A stretch of 64,000 bases of DNA from Pseudonocardiales bacterium (GCA_003244255.1 QHCD01000035.1:1-64000); one strand, 5' to 3'. Numbered from the stretch's first letter, positions 34,441 to 44,398 are shown. Notes: a model not told the origin generated them from the sequence alone. Program-made: numbers and translations.

Positions 34441-35318
34441 CGGCCGTGTCGGTCCTGCTCCCGCTCTCCCGCTCGGCGCACGACCCCGCGAGCCTGCACC
34501 GCTCCGACCAGGCCTTCCTGGATGCGGCCTGGCCGCGCGCGCGCGTGGTCGTCGTCGACGCGGACGGCCGGTTCGCCGTCACGGCCGAGGGCGACGGGCT
34601 GCGGTTGCGCCTCCTCGCGGCGGGCGACGTCGCAGCCGAGGCCAGCAGGTTCTTCCTCGGCGAGCACGACGGCGTGCCGCACTTCGCCGTGCTCGCACCG
34701 GCGCCGGCCGTCGATGCCGTGCGCTGGACCGGGCTGCGGGAGGCGGGGACGGCGCTGGACGATCTCGGCGCCGGGCTCGCCACCACCGCGGTCGCGCTCG
34801 CCAACTGGCATAGCACCCACACCCACTGCCCGCGCTGCGGCACCCCGACCGAGCCGGTCCAGGGCGGCTGGGCGCGGCGCTGCCCGGCCGACGGCAGCGA
34901 CCACTTCCCGCGCACCGATCCCGCCGTCATCATGCTGATCCACGACGGCGCCGACCGGTGCGTGCTCGGCCGCCAGCCGAGCTGGCCCGAGGGGCGCTAT
35001 TCGGTGCTGGCCGGGTTCGTCGACGCGGGGGAGTCGGCGGAGGCCGCGGTCGCTCGCGAGGTCGGTGAGGAGGTGGGACTGCAGGTCGCCGACGTCCGCT
35101 ACGTCGCCAGCCAGCCGTGGCCGTTCCCGTCGTCGTTGATGCTCGGCTTCACCGCCCTCGCCGACCCGCCCGCGGCCCTGCGCCTACGCGACGGTGAGCT
35201 CTCCGACGCCGGGTGGTTCAGCCGCGAGCAGATCCGACAGCGCGACGGCGTCGTGCTGCTGCCGTCGTCAGTGTCGATCGCCTATCGGTTGTTGATGGAC
35301 TGGGTCGACCGCGGTTAG
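34437..35318 (+). CDS. nudC: NAD(+) diphosphatase / NAD-cap removing enzyme
   Basis: A 293-residue NUDIX enzyme that splits NADH or NAD to NMN and AMP and removes NAD caps from RNA. The zinc ribbon begins with HCPRCGTP; only one further cysteine (RRCPADG) is seen, so one zinc ligand differs from the usual four-cysteine pattern. The NUDIX box reads GFVDAGESAEAAVAREVGEEVGL, and the NudC-specific SQPWPFPSSLM follows. The order adnB ... nudC ... mycoredoxin ... uvrD2 is as in M. tuberculosis. Confidence 0.93.
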   Translation: MTAVSVLLPLSRSAHDPASLHRSDQAFLDAAWPRARVVVVDADGRFAVTAEGDGLRLRLLAAGDVAAEASRFFLGEHDGVPHFAVLAPAPAVDAVRWTGLREAGTALDDLGAGLATTAVALANWHSTHTHCPRCGTPTEPVQGGWARRCPADGSDHFPRTDPAVIMLIHDGADRCVLGRQPSWPEGRYSVLAGFVDAGESAEAAVAREVGEEVGLQVADVRYVASQPWPFPSSLMLGFTALADPPAALRLRDGELSDAGWFSREQIRQRDGVVLLPSSVSIAYRLLMDWVDRG

Positions 35319-35525
35319 CTCAGTGCCGATAGGTCTTCGGGTCGGCCAGCCCGGCGGCCTGACCAGCCGGCCGTGGGCGGCGTCACTACGTCGCCATCAC
35401 GCGAGCAGGCTCGCTCCGGGCCTACTCACACTGCACGCAAGGTTCAAGATCTGTCGCGACCGTGGCTTTCCGGAGCCCGACAACTGTTCGCCGACCTACT
35501 ACTACACGCGCTAGCACACGTGTCG

Positions 35526-35531
35526 TAGGGT
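35526..35531 (+). promoter_or_regulatory. -10 box for leaderless ABC-exporter transcript
   Basis: TAGGGT ends six bases before the GTG at 35538. Confidence 0.45.
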
Positions 35532-35537
35532 CCAACG

Positions 35538-36263
35538 GTGGAGCAGTCGCATAGGATCGACGACTCGTCCGCCCGGTCACCGGATGTGGTCGTCGAGGCT
35601 CGGGCGGTGCGGCACAGCTACGGGTCGTCGCCGGCGCTGGCCGGCGTGGACCTCGCTGTCCCCGCCGGCCAGTCGGTAGCGGTGACCGGCCGAAGTGGCT
35701 CGGGCAAGACGACATTGCTCTACTGCCTGGCGGGGATCGTCCGGCCGACGTCCGGTTCTGTGCACGTCGGCGGTGAGAATATCGTCGGACTTGATGATGC
35801 CGAGGCGAGCCGAATGCGGGCGACGAAGCTGGGGTTCGTCTTTCAGTTCGGCGAGTTGGTCGCGGAGCTGGACCTGCGGGAGAACGTCGCGCTGCCGCTT
35901 CGTCTCGCCGGGGTTCGCCGACGAGCGGCGCGGGCGCGGACCGACGACGTGCTGCGCCGGCTCGACATCGCCGACGTCGCCGAACGTCGGCCCGGCGAGG
36001 TGTCCGGCGGTCAGGCGCAGCGCGCAGCAGTCGGGCGGGCGCTGGTCCACCGGCCCGGGCTTGTGCTCGCCGACGAGCCCACGGGGTCGCTGGATTCGGC
36101 CAACCGTGACATCGTGCTGAGGGCGCTTCTCTCCCTGGCCAGCGATGTCGGCTCGGCCGTCGTCCTGGTCACCCATGAGGCGGCCGTCGCACGCCACTGC
36201 GCCCGGCGGGTCGAACTCGTTGACGGACAGGTCGCCGGCGACGTAGAGCGCACCGCGGGATGA
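35538..36263 (+). CDS. ABC transporter ATP-binding protein (LolD/MacB type)
   Basis: A 241-residue ATPase. Walker A is GRSGSGKTTLL (about 53-63), the signature VSGGQAQRAAVGRAL, Walker B LVLADEPTGSLD and the H-loop VTHEA are all intact. The TGSLD sequence after Walker B is typical of the FtsX-permease-linked (MacB/LolD) class, and the next gene is indeed an FtsX-type permease, overlapping by four bases. The pair lies in the disturbed segment between nudC and the duplicated mycoredoxin genes, so it is probably an accessory insertion. Substrate unknown. Confidence 0.92.
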   Translation: MEQSHRIDDSSARSPDVVVEARAVRHSYGSSPALAGVDLAVPAGQSVAVTGRSGSGKTTLLYCLAGIVRPTSGSVHVGGENIVGLDDAEASRMRATKLGFVFQFGELVAELDLRENVALPLRLAGVRRRAARARTDDVLRRLDIADVAERRPGEVSGGQAQRAAVGRALVHRPGLVLADEPTGSLDSANRDIVLRALLSLASDVGSAVVLVTHEAAVARHCARRVELVDGQVAGDVERTAG

Positions 36264-38499
36264 CACGACTGGCGCTGCTCCTGGTTCTAGGGTCGACGGC
36301 GCGCGGTCGGTGGCGGGCGATGCTGGTCACCCTCGGCTTCACGGTGGCGATGGTCGCCGGGTCGGCGGCGCTGGCCGTGCCGTCGGTCGTGCACGCGATG
36401 AACGGCCGGCTCGCGGCGCGTGCTCCGCGCACCGGTGCGGAACACTCGGCGCCGCTGCTGGTCGCGACGGTGCACGACTATATCGGCACGCGGCCATTGA
36501 CTCGGGTGACCGTCGCGCGCGTCGGTGCCAAAGCGCCGGTCCCGCCGGGGCTGACCGCCCTTCCGGGTCCGGGGCAGGTGGCGGCCTCGCCGGGGTTGAT
36601 TCGACTCGCACAGGCGTCGACCGCGGCCCGGGCCCGCGTTCGGGGGCGGGTCGTCGCGACGATCGGGCCGGCTGGCTTGACCCGTCCAGGCGAGCTGGTG
36701 GAGTACATCGGGACGCGACCGGCAGCGATGAGAAACGGCTCGGGCGTGACCGCGTTCGGTGACCCGCGTGCAGTCGATCCGCTCGTGCCGCATCAGGAGC
36801 TGATGCTGATCTATGTGATTCTTGGGCTCTTCGTCGGCCTGCCGCTGGTGATCCTGTTGCTCGTGTGCACGACCCTGTCGGCCGCGTCCCGCCAGCGTCG
36901 TAACGCGGCGCTTCGGCTGGCCGCGCCCGGGCGGTCGACATCCGGCGGCTGACGGCGATCGAGCTCGGCGTGCTCGCGCTGCTCGGCAGCGGAACCGGCG
37001 TCGGCGTCTTCGCCGTCGTCAACAAGGCGGTCGCCTCGCACGGGATCGCCGGGATCACCTGGTACCAGGCCGATGCCGCGCCCGGCTGGGGGCGCTACAT
37101 GGTTGGTGTCGTCGTTCTGCAGATCCTCGTCTTTGCGCTGTCGCGGCTCTACGGGCGCCGGAGCCTCGCCGACGAGTTGGGCATACGCCGGCAGGTGCCG
37201 CCCCGTCCATCGCGCATCTGGCCGGCGCTGCTGCTGGCCTCCGGTATCGGTCTGCTCACCTATGGCTGCCTGCACGGCCGGTCGCCGGGCTCACCGTCGA
37301 GCACGATCTTCCTGCTCGGAACCGGCCTGACTGCGGTTGGCATGATCGCCGCCTATCCGCTGCTAGTACGCGGCATCGCAGTGCTCGCCGCACCGCGCGC
37401 CGAGCGCCTCGCCCTGCAGCTGGGGATGCGACGCCTGCAGGCCGAGCCGACCAGCGTGCAGCGGGTCTCTGCCGGCCTGGTCATGCTCATCTTCTGCGGC
37501 ATGCTCGCCATCGCCGTGAGCCGTGACGCCGTCGCGGCGCAGGGTTCGCCATCCTCCGTTGCGGCGTTTGACGTTCAGGGCGACCAGCTGTCACCACAGC
37601 AGCGCCACGAGGTGCTCTCGCTGCCCGCCGCCACCGCCGCGACGATCACCCTGAACAGCGTTGTCTCGCAGGGAGCACCCACGACAGTCCTCTTCGCCTC
37701 GTGCCACGCGGTGGCCGAGCTGCTGGGGCATCCGGCACCGGGCTGCAGTGACGGGGTCGGCTACCGGCTGGTGGCCACAAACGATCCGGGCGGCAACCCG
37801 CTGCACAGCGGGGAGAAGATCGCGCTGCCGCTGTCCTTCCGGACACCGCCACCGACCCTTACCGTGACGACGCCGAGCCGAACCCTGGCGCTACCACCCG
37901 ACGACGTGTACGGCAGCCTGTCCGATGCACAGCTGCTCATGCCGACATCGGCCCTGCCGGTCGGCGATGTTCCCGTCGCCGCCAATCTGACGCTGACCTG
38001 CCCTACTGATCCGGTTGCCATCACCGCGCTCGGCGACCAGTTCGCCGCCGTCGCCCCCACCGCCGAGCTGTATGGCGTGAACGGCAACGTGGACCAGCTG
38101 AACACCGATCGGGCGTTCCGCAGCCTCGCCGAATTCGTGCTGGGGATCGGGCTTGTGCTGGTCATCGCCGCGGTTGTCATCGCCACCGTCGACCGGGCCT
38201 TCGAGCGCCGGGCGAACCTGGTCAGCCTGCGCATCGTGGGCGTCGACTCGACGGTTCTGCGCCGGGCGCAGGCGGCCCAGGTCGCCCTGGCCACCGCGCT
38301 CGGCGGCCTGCTGGCCGTGGCGGTCGGCAAGCTGGCCGCGCAGGCCTACCTCAAGCTCGGTGGCGCGGTGCCGCGGTGGACGTGGTCTGACGTCGTCGCC
38401 GGCATCATTCTCGTGGTCATCTGCACGGCGCTGAGCGCGATCGCCAGCGGACTCGGGATCTCCCGTGCCATCGATCCGTCGCTGGTGCGGCGCCAGTAG
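36260..38499 (+). pseudogene. FtsX-type ABC permease split by a frameshift
   Basis: Two adjacent reading frames encode one MacB-like permease of about 745 residues. The first (36260-36952) has an N-terminal helix, an extracytoplasmic domain and a helix ending RRNAALRLAAPG, then loses homology and stops. The second frame is open from about 36931 and continues AVDIRRLTAIELGVLALLGSG, the normal next stretch (RRNAALRL...RRL.AIE) of FtsX permeases, to a further periplasmic domain and the final FtsX unit (38120-38499). A one-base loss near 36926-36934, in a C/G-rich run, explains this. It could be a true mutation, a sequencing error or, less likely, recoding. Confidence 0.8.
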
Positions 38500-38505
38500 G
38501 GACAG

Positions 38506-38778
38506 CTACCGGTCCTGCCGTCCCGAGAACTTGGCGGTCACCTCGTCGATCGTCGGGTTGGTCAGCGTGCTGCCTTCGGCGAAGAGCAGGGTCGGCACCG
38601 TCTGGTTGCGGCCGTTGGCGGCCATCACCCGCTGGGCGGCGGCGGGGTCCCGCCCGATGTCGACCTCCGCGAACGCCACGTCGGCCCGCTGCAGCTGGCT
38701 CCTCAGCCGCGTGCAGTAGCCACACCAGGGCGTGGTGAACATGGTCACGGCGGGCGCGCCCTCGGCGGTGGCTCGCAT
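38506..38778 (-). CDS. Mycoredoxin-like glutaredoxin, copy A
   Basis: A 90-residue thioredoxin-fold protein with the active site TPWCGYC and the cis-proline loop QTVPTLLF, followed by [12 protein letters not shown], typical of mycoredoxins, which use mycothiol to reduce mixed disulphides. It is about 75 per cent identical by eye to copy B at 41435-41698, and like it lies divergently upstream of a uvrD2 homologue. The partner of copy A is a pseudogene. The gene itself looks intact. Confidence 0.9.
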   Translation of the reverse strand: MRATAEGAPAVTMFTTPWCGYCTRLRSQLQRADVAFAEVDIGRDPAAAQRVMAANGRNQTVPTLLFAEGSTLTNPTIDEVTAKFSGRQDR

Positions 38779-38867
38779 TCGTCCTCATTCGACTCGTCGG
38801 TTGTCCCGGGTACAACAGCGCGGCGGCCGGCTGGCTTCCCGTCGGCGCCGGCTGCGACGATGCCGAA

Positions 38868-39735
38868 GTGACTGTCGACCCCGCCGCCAGCGCCGCCGAG
38901 CGGGTGCTGGCCGGCCTCGATCCGGAGCGGGTCGAGGCGGTCCGCGCCCTGTCCGGGCCGGTGTGCATCTTGGCCGGCGCCGGAACAGGGAAGACCCGCG
39001 CCATCACCCACCGCATTGCCTACGCCGTGCACACCGGCGCGGCACCGGCCGGCCGGATCCTCGCCGTCACCTTCACCACTCGGGCCGCCGGCGAGATGCG
39101 CACCCGGCTGCGATCGCTGGCCGTGGCCGGCGTGCAGACCCGAACCTTCCACGCGGCGGCGCTGCGCCAGCTGCGCCACTTCGCACCGCGAGTGCTCGGC
39201 GGGCCGATGCCCGAGCTGGCCGAGAACAAGCTGCGGTTGGTGGCCTCGGCGGCCACCCGCTGTCGGGTCCAGGCCGACCGCACGATGCTGCGCGCCATCG
39301 AGGAGCACGGCGACGTCGCCGACGAGGTGCGGGCCCGCTACCGGCACTTCGTCGTCGACGAGTATCAGGACGTCAGCCCGCTGCAGCAGCGCGTGCTGGA
39401 CGCGTGGCTCGGGCGGCCGGCACGACGTGTGCGTCGTGGGGGATGCGAACCAGACCATCTACTCCTTCGCCGGCGCCGAACCGGGGTATCTCACCGGCTT
39501 CGCCCGGGCGCATCCCGGCACGACGGTCGTGCGGCTGGAACGCGACTACCGCTCGACCCCGCAGGTTGTCGGCCTCGCGAACGCCATCGTCGCCGGCAAC
39601 GACCAGCCGACATCCACCCGGCTGCGACTCGTCAGTCAACGCGAGGTCGGCCCGGCCCCGACCTTTTGCCCAGCACGACGACGAACCGGCCGAGGCCGCC
39701 GCCGTCGCCGCCGGCGCGCAGCGGCTCATCGGTGC
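38868..39735 (+). pseudogene. Decayed N-terminal copy of uvrD2
   Basis: It starts like the intact uvrD2 (GTG in the context GATGCCGAA-GTGAC), keeps Walker [10 protein letters not shown] and [11 protein letters not shown], but shows three lesions by comparison: an in-frame loss of about 65 codons after [11 protein letters not shown], a +1 insertion after AWLG (39411-39420), and a second +1 in a T-run near 39665. Reading through the shifts restores [48 protein letters not shown] and [19 protein letters not shown]. Homology ends abruptly at about 39735 against the end of the PLD gene; the second half is gone. Confidence 0.92.
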
Positions 39736-39739
39736 CCGA

Positions 39740-41341
39740 TCAGAAGCGGTGTCGGCGCCGCAGCGGGCCCGGTCGCCCGTCGGGGTCGCAGATCGCGCGG
39801 TAGAGCGGGGTCGCCCAGGCCAGCGTTCGCCGGGACAGGCGGGGCGTGTCATACGGCCGCAGCCGGCCGGGTGGTCGAGGTCCGCGCCGCCCGTCGGCGT
39901 GCCAGCGGTCCAGTGCGCGTGCGCTGTCGGCGAAGGCGGCGAAGGCCGCCCGTGGGTCGAGGAGGTCGGCCTCATCGCCCGCGGGCCGGTCGAGGTGCTC
40001 GCGGGCAAGCTCTAGGCGCAGCTCGCGGGCGAAGACGCGGGCACCGTCGCCGAAGCGATCCACGACGACCGGCTCGCGCGGGTCACGCGCCTCGTCCAAA
40101 ATTGCGCAGGACAGCTCGGAATCATGCGTCCACGATCTGCGGTTGACGTTGTCCGAGCCAACCGACGCCCAGACGTCGTCGATCAGGCAGACCTTGGCAT
40201 GGACGTAGACGGGCGTCCCGGCTCTGTTCTCGACGCCGTAGACGGCGACCCGGTCACCGCCGGCACGACGGATGAGCTCGAGCGCCTGTTGCCGGCCGAC
40301 CAGATTTGGCGGCAGTGACAAACGGCCGTCCTGGTCGGGATAGTGCGGAAGGACCGCGATCAGATGCAGACCTGGCGTTGCCCGCAGCGCAACCGCGAAA
40401 CAGCGCACCACGTCCTTGCACCAGAAGTACTGGTCCTCCAGGTAGATCAGGCTCTGAGCGCGGGCGACGGCCTTCTCGTAGGCGTGGGCGATGCTGCGCT
40501 CGCCCTCCGGCGCAAACGGATACCCGTGACGCCGCTTGGGATACGTGCGCAGCACCTGCACGGTCTGCCGGCCGCGCGGCGGCGGATCGGGGAGCTGGTC
40601 GGGCAGGGCTCCCGGCGTGTTGTCCTCCCGCCGGGCAGCGTCGACGGCGCGATCGATGGGGTTTCGGGTCAACGGCGTCGGGTCTTCCCACCGCTCGCGG
40701 AACACGGTCTCGATGTCGCCCACTGCGGGCCCGCGCACCGCAAGCTGCACGTCGTGCCACGGCGGCCGGGAGCCGTACACGGCCGCCATCGGCTGGCGCT
40801 GGCGATCGCCGTGGTGGTCCGCCGCGTCGTAACGGCTGTGACACAGGTCGATCCCGCCGGCGAACGCAACGTCCAGATCTGGCCGGCCGGGGTGTCGGAG
40901 CACGATGAACTTCTGATGGTGCGAACCGCCCGGGCGCACCCGCATGTCGCGCAGGCACTCACCGCCCGCCGCCTCGATCTGCTCACCGAGATGCCGGTTC
41001 TCCTGCTCGCTGAACGCGAACCGGTCCAGGTGCGAGCGCCAGACAAGGCCCTTCACCACCACCCCGCGAGCGGCCGCGGCGCACAACACGTCGGCGACCT
41101 CGCTGCCCTCGTCATCGAGCGCCTGGTCGGGATCGCCGCGCCAGTCGGTGAACAGCAACAGGTCACCGGCCCGCATCAGCCGCACGCACCGTGCGAGTTC
41201 GGGAAAGTACGAAGCACCGTGGACGAGCGGGCGGACCTCGTTGCCGGCCGTCCAGGCAAGACCGTCGGCATGCCGCCGATCCAGCCTGGTCGCGGGATTC
41301 CCGCGCTCCCGGCTGCTCATCAACCAATCCGAATCGCTCAT
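39740..41341 (-). CDS. Phospholipase D-like protein with two HKD motifs
   Basis: A 533-residue PLD-superfamily enzyme without a signal peptide or membrane helix. The two catalytic units are [10 protein letters not shown] (about 165-175) and [24 protein letters not shown] (about 388-411), each with H and K; the second has the full HxK(x4)[12 protein letters not shown] and LEDQYFW also fit phospholipases of this class. It may hydrolyse or transfer phosphatidyl groups. It lies exactly between the two mycoredoxin/uvrD2 copies, its stop touching the end of the uvrD2 fragment. ATG at 41341 is preferred; a TTG four codons upstream is possible. Confidence 0.88.
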   Translation of the reverse strand: MSDSDWLMSSRERGNPATRLDRRHADGLAWTAGNEVRPLVHGASYFPELARCVRLMRAGDLLLFTDWRGDPDQALDDEGSEVADVLCAAAARGVVVKGLVWRSHLDRFAFSEQENRHLGEQIEAAGGECLRDMRVRPGGSHHQKFIVLRHPGRPDLDVAFAGGIDLCHSRYDAADHHGDRQRQPMAAVYGSRPPWHDVQLAVRGPAVGDIETVFRERWEDPTPLTRNPIDRAVDAARREDNTPGALPDQLPDPPPRGRQTVQVLRTYPKRRHGYPFAPEGERSIAHAYEKAVARAQSLIYLEDQYFWCKDVVRCFAVALRATPGLHLIAVLPHYPDQDGRLSLPPNLVGRQQALELIRRAGGDRVAVYGVENRAGTPVYVHAKVCLIDDVWASVGSDNVNRRSWTHDSELSCAILDEARDPREPVVVDRFGDGARVFARELRLELAREHLDRPAGDEADLLDPRAAFAAFADSARALDRWHADGRRGPRPPGRLRPYDTPRLSRRTLAWATPLYRAICDPDGRPGPLRRRHRF

Positions 41342-41434
41342 CAGCACATCCAAGCCCCAACGGGGAGCCTACGACCAGCCGGGTCGCGCCGGATCGGGTT
41401 CCCGAGTGGCCACCCGCCGCGGTGGGTGAACGGG

Positions 41435-41698
41435 CTAGCCGGCTGCGAGCTTGGCCATCACCTCATCGATCGTCGGGTTGGTCAGCGTGCTGCCATCGGC
41501 GAACAGCAGGGTGGGCACCGTCTGGTTTCCACCGTTGGCCGACATCACCCGCTCCGCCGCATCGACGTCGGCCTCGATGTCCACCTCGGCGAACCGCACG
41601 CCGGCACGAGCCAGCTGGCTCTTCAGCCGCGCGCAGTAGCCGCACCACGGAGTGGTGAACATCGTCAGGGCTGGTGCGCCTTCGGTGGTCGCGGTCAT
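41435..41698 (-). CDS. Mycoredoxin-like glutaredoxin, copy B
   Basis: An 87-residue glutaredoxin-like protein with [33 protein letters not shown], closely similar to Rv3198A-type mycoredoxin. It is divergent from the intact uvrD2, the ancestral arrangement. The upstream open frame beyond the ATG at 41698 is antisense to uvrD2's leader and rejected as coding. Confidence 0.92.
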   Translation of the reverse strand: MTATTEGAPALTMFTTPWCGYCARLKSQLARAGVRFAEVDIEADVDAAERVMSANGGNQTVPTLLFADGSTLTNPTIDEVMAKLAAG

Positions 41699-41805
41699 GC
41701 ACGTCCCTCTGCTCGTCGGCCTGCCTGTCGGCGCGGATCCTCCTCGGGTGCAACGGACAACCGGCCGCCGAGCTTCCCGTCGGTGCGGGCTGCAACGATG
41801 CCGAA

Positions 41806-43884
41806 GTGACCGCCGACCCCACTGCCGGGTCTGCCGACTCGGGACTCGCCGACTCGGGGCTCGCGGATGCCGCATTCGCAGACCGCGTGTTTGCCGGCCT
41901 CGACGCCGAGCAGGCCGAGGCGGTCCGCGCCGTCACCGGCCCGGTCTGCATCCTGGCCGGCGCCGGCACCGGCAAGACCCGCACTATCACCCACCGGATC
42001 GCCTACGCCGTCCACACCGGCGCCGCACCCGCCGGTCGGATCCTCGCCGTCACCTTCACCTCCCGGGCCGCCGGAGAGATGCGCACCCGGCTGCGCACCC
42101 TCGGCGTCGGGGGCGTGCAGGCCCGCACCTTCCACGCGGCGGCGTTGCGGCAGCTGCGCCACTTCGCGCCGCGGGTTCTCGGCGGCCCGATGCCGGAGCT
42201 GGTCGAGAACAAGCTGCGGTTGGTCGCGACGGCGGCCGCCCGGTGCCGGGTACAGACCGACCGCACCCTGCTGCGCGACCTCGCCTCGGAGATCGAGTGG
42301 GCGAAGGCCAGCGTCATCGGACCCGAGACCTACCTGACCCGCGCCGGTGCCTCCGCGCGCACACCGCCGGTCGCCGCCAGCACGATGGCGGAGGTCTACG
42401 CCGCCTACGAGGAGGTCAAGGCCGGGGCCGGCGTCCTCGACTTCGACGACCTGCTGCTGGTCAGCGCCGCCGCGATCGAGGAGCACCGCGACGTCGCCGA
42501 CGAGGTGCGCGCGCGATACCGGCACTTCGTCGTCGACGAGTACCAGGACGTCAGCCCGCTGCAGCAGCGACTGCTCGAGGCATGGCTCGGTGGCCGCCAC
42601 GACGTGTGCGTGGTCGGTGACGCGAACCAGACGATCTACTCCTTCGCCGGCGCCGAGCCCGGATACCTGACCGGATTCGCCCGCGCCCACGCGGGCACGA
42701 CCGTCGTCCGGCTAGAACGCGACTACCGCTCGACGCCGGAGGTTGTCGGGCTGGCCAACGCCGTCGTCGCGGGCGGAGACACACCGGCGGGTGCGCGCCT
42801 GCGGCTGGTGGGTCAGCGCCCGCGCGGACCGGCGCCCAAGTTCGCCGAGCACGACGACGAGCCAGCCGAGGCTGCGGCCGTCGCCGCCAGCGCGCAGCGG
42901 CTGGTCCGCTCCGGTGTCCCAGCCGGCGAGATCGCCGTGCTGTTCCGCGTCAATGCGCAGTCCGAGGCCTACGAACGTGCGTTCACCGACGCGGGGTTGC
43001 CGTATGTCCTGCGCGGCGGGGAGCGCTTCTTCGCCCGGCCCGAGGTGCGGCAGGCGATGGTGCTGCTGCGCGCCGGCGCGCGCACCGCCGAACCGGACCG
43101 TTCCCTGGTCGACTCGGCTCGTGACGTGCTCGCAGCCATGGGCTGGTCGGCCGACGCGCCACCCGGCGGCGGCGGCGCAGCCCGCGAACGCTGGGAATCA
43201 CTCGCCGCCCTGGTCCAGGTCGCCGAGGAGCACGCCGCCGTCGATCCAGACGCCGGGCTGCGCGAGCTCGCCGCCGAGCTGGAACAGCGGGCCGAGGCGC
43301 AGCACGCCCCGGCCGTGCAGGGCGTGACGCTGGCGTCCCTGCACGCCGCCAAGGGCCTGGAGTGGGATGCGGTGTTCCTCGTCGGACTAGTCGACGGAAC
43401 ACTGCCGATCCAGCACGCGAGCACCGACGTCGCCATCGCCGAGGAGCGCCGGCTGCTCTACGTCGGCATCACCCGGGCCCGTGTGCACCTCTGCCTGTCC
43501 TGGTCGCTGGCGCGCTCGCCCGGAGGCCGGCGGTCCCGGCGGCCCAGCCGATTCCTCGACGGCGTGCGCGGCGACGTCGGGGGCAAGCGTGCCGATTCCG
43601 GTCTGGCGCGGCGCGGCGGACGCAAGGACAGCACCGGGCGGGGCAGTGAGCGGGAGCGGCTCGAAGGGGCCGACGTTGAGGTCTTCGACCGGCTCCGGGC
43701 CTGGCGGGCAGCGCAGGCCAGCGAGGCCAAGGTGCCGGCGTACGTCGTCTTCTCCGATGCCACCCTCGTGGCGATCGCGCAGGCCCGGCCGGCCGACATG
43801 CCGGCCCTGGCCGCCGTGGCGGGAGTCGGGCCGACGAAGCTCGCCCGGTATGGCGCCGACGTGCTCGCCATCCTGACTCGATGA
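41806..43884 (+). CDS. uvrD2: UvrD-like DNA helicase II family, UvrD2
   Basis: A 692-residue superfamily 1A helicase with Walker [12 protein letters not shown] (about 50-60), [58 protein letters not shown] and VGITRARVHL. A C-terminal HRDC domain is present (about 625-690: TLVAIAQARPADMPALAAVAGVGPTKLARYG). Mycobacterial UvrD2 has a tetracysteine motif joining motor and HRDC; here that linker (GGKRADSGLARRGGRKDSTGRGS) has no cysteines. The GTG at 41806 is chosen by comparison with the duplicate. It is essential in mycobacteria, which makes this the likely functional copy. Confidence 0.93.
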   Translation: MTADPTAGSADSGLADSGLADAAFADRVFAGLDAEQAEAVRAVTGPVCILAGAGTGKTRTITHRIAYAVHTGAAPAGRILAVTFTSRAAGEMRTRLRTLGVGGVQARTFHAAALRQLRHFAPRVLGGPMPELVENKLRLVATAAARCRVQTDRTLLRDLASEIEWAKASVIGPETYLTRAGASARTPPVAASTMAEVYAAYEEVKAGAGVLDFDDLLLVSAAAIEEHRDVADEVRARYRHFVVDEYQDVSPLQQRLLEAWLGGRHDVCVVGDANQTIYSFAGAEPGYLTGFARAHAGTTVVRLERDYRSTPEVVGLANAVVAGGDTPAGARLRLVGQRPRGPAPKFAEHDDEPAEAAAVAASAQRLVRSGVPAGEIAVLFRVNAQSEAYERAFTDAGLPYVLRGGERFFARPEVRQAMVLLRAGARTAEPDRSLVDSARDVLAAMGWSADAPPGGGGAARERWESLAALVQVAEEHAAVDPDAGLRELAAELEQRAEAQHAPAVQGVTLASLHAAKGLEWDAVFLVGLVDGTLPIQHASTDVAIAEERRLLYVGITRARVHLCLSWSLARSPGGRRSRRPSRFLDGVRGDVGGKRADSGLARRGGRKDSTGRGSERERLEGADVEVFDRLRAWRAAQASEAKVPAYVVFSDATLVAIAQARPADMPALAAVAGVGPTKLARYGADVLAILTR

Positions 43885-43924
43885 CAGGGCTCGATGACGG
43901 TTTGGCCACGGCCGGGAAACCCAT

Positions 43925-43953
43925 TTGCACGGTGGCTGCTCGCCGCATACCCT
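43925..43953 (+). promoter_or_regulatory. Putative whiB7 promoter
   Basis: TTGCAC (43925-43930), a 17-bp spacer and TACCCT (43948-43953) follow the AT-richer stretch GGGAAACCCATT. An AT-rich patch just upstream of -35 is the known feature of WhiB7-dependent promoters, including its own. A leader of about 450 nt results. A second box, TAGGAT at 43991-43996, could give a shorter leader. Confidence 0.5.
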
Positions 43954-44041
43954 CGCGAGAGTCCCGCACCCGGCCGGCATGACAGCCCGCTAGGATGACA
44001 GCGTGCATGCCCGAGCCCAGCGACGAGAGGAGGCAGCGCCC

Positions 44042-44305
44042 ATGACGAAGTCGATGACCTTCCCGATGCCGGATGCTGCCGCCCGCTTCGCGGCTGCCGA
44101 CATCGGGCTCGCGCGGCCGTGGTCGGCCGCGCCTGTCGTCGTCGCCGGGGTCGATCTGTCGGTCCGCCCCGATAAGCCTCAGTACACGCGCCACCAGGCC
44201 CCGATCGTCACGACCACCACCAACCGCAACCCGCAGGGCAGCAAGTTCGCCAGCAGCAACGCCGGTTTCACGGGTCTCCCGCCTCGAGACGAGCCATCTG
44301 ATTGA
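44042..44305 (+). CDS. whiB7 leader upstream ORF (regulatory peptide)
   Basis: An 87-codon ORF with a strong ribosome site (GAGGAGG, eight bases before the ATG) in the whiB7 leader. The peptide (MTKSMTFPMPDAAARF... ending GLPPRDEPSD) matches no enzyme family known to me. Its stop lies in the loop of a hairpin 22 bases before an intrinsic terminator, the geometry expected when translation of an upstream ORF decides between termination and read-through, as described for whiB7/wblC in mycobacteria and streptomycetes. It is therefore more likely a sensor of translation stress than a functional protein, although its length is considerable for such a role. Confidence 0.65.
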   Translation: MTKSMTFPMPDAAARFAAADIGLARPWSAAPVVVAGVDLSVRPDKPQYTRHQAPIVTTTTNRNPQGSKFASSNAGFTGLPPRDEPSD

Positions 44306-44317
44306 ACGCCAGATGGC
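44293..44317 (+). promoter_or_regulatory. Hairpin around the uORF stop codon
   Basis: GCCATCTG (44293-44300) pairs with CAGATGGC (44310-44317), 8 bp, with the uORF stop TGA (44303-44305) in the loop. A ribosome finishing the uORF would melt it, so it may act in the choice between terminator and antiterminator. Confidence 0.55.
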
Positions 44318-44326
44318 GAGCCACCA

Positions 44327-44366
44327 GGCCGCGGATTCCCAGACCGGGAACCGCGGCCTTTTTGTT
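44327..44366 (+). terminator. Intrinsic terminator (attenuator) in the whiB7 leader
   Basis: GGCCGCGG-A-TTCCC pairs with GGGAA-CCGCGGCC (13 bp, one bulged A, five-base loop), followed by TTTTTGTT. It is the only strong hairpin-plus-T-run I find in the window and lies 47 bases before the whiB7 start, so it must be bypassed for expression. Confidence 0.9.
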
Positions 44367-44398
44367 GCCCCGAGGGCAGCATCCGAGAAGGAAGAGAG

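Noticed and set aside
35323-35514. 63-codon ORF between nudC and the ABC gene
   Set aside because: No ribosome site, no recognisable family, and overlaps the presumed promoter region; left as intergenic.
40343-41809. Long plus-strand ORF opposite the PLD gene
   Set aside because: The minus strand has both HKD motifs in a single frame; the plus reading is low-complexity.
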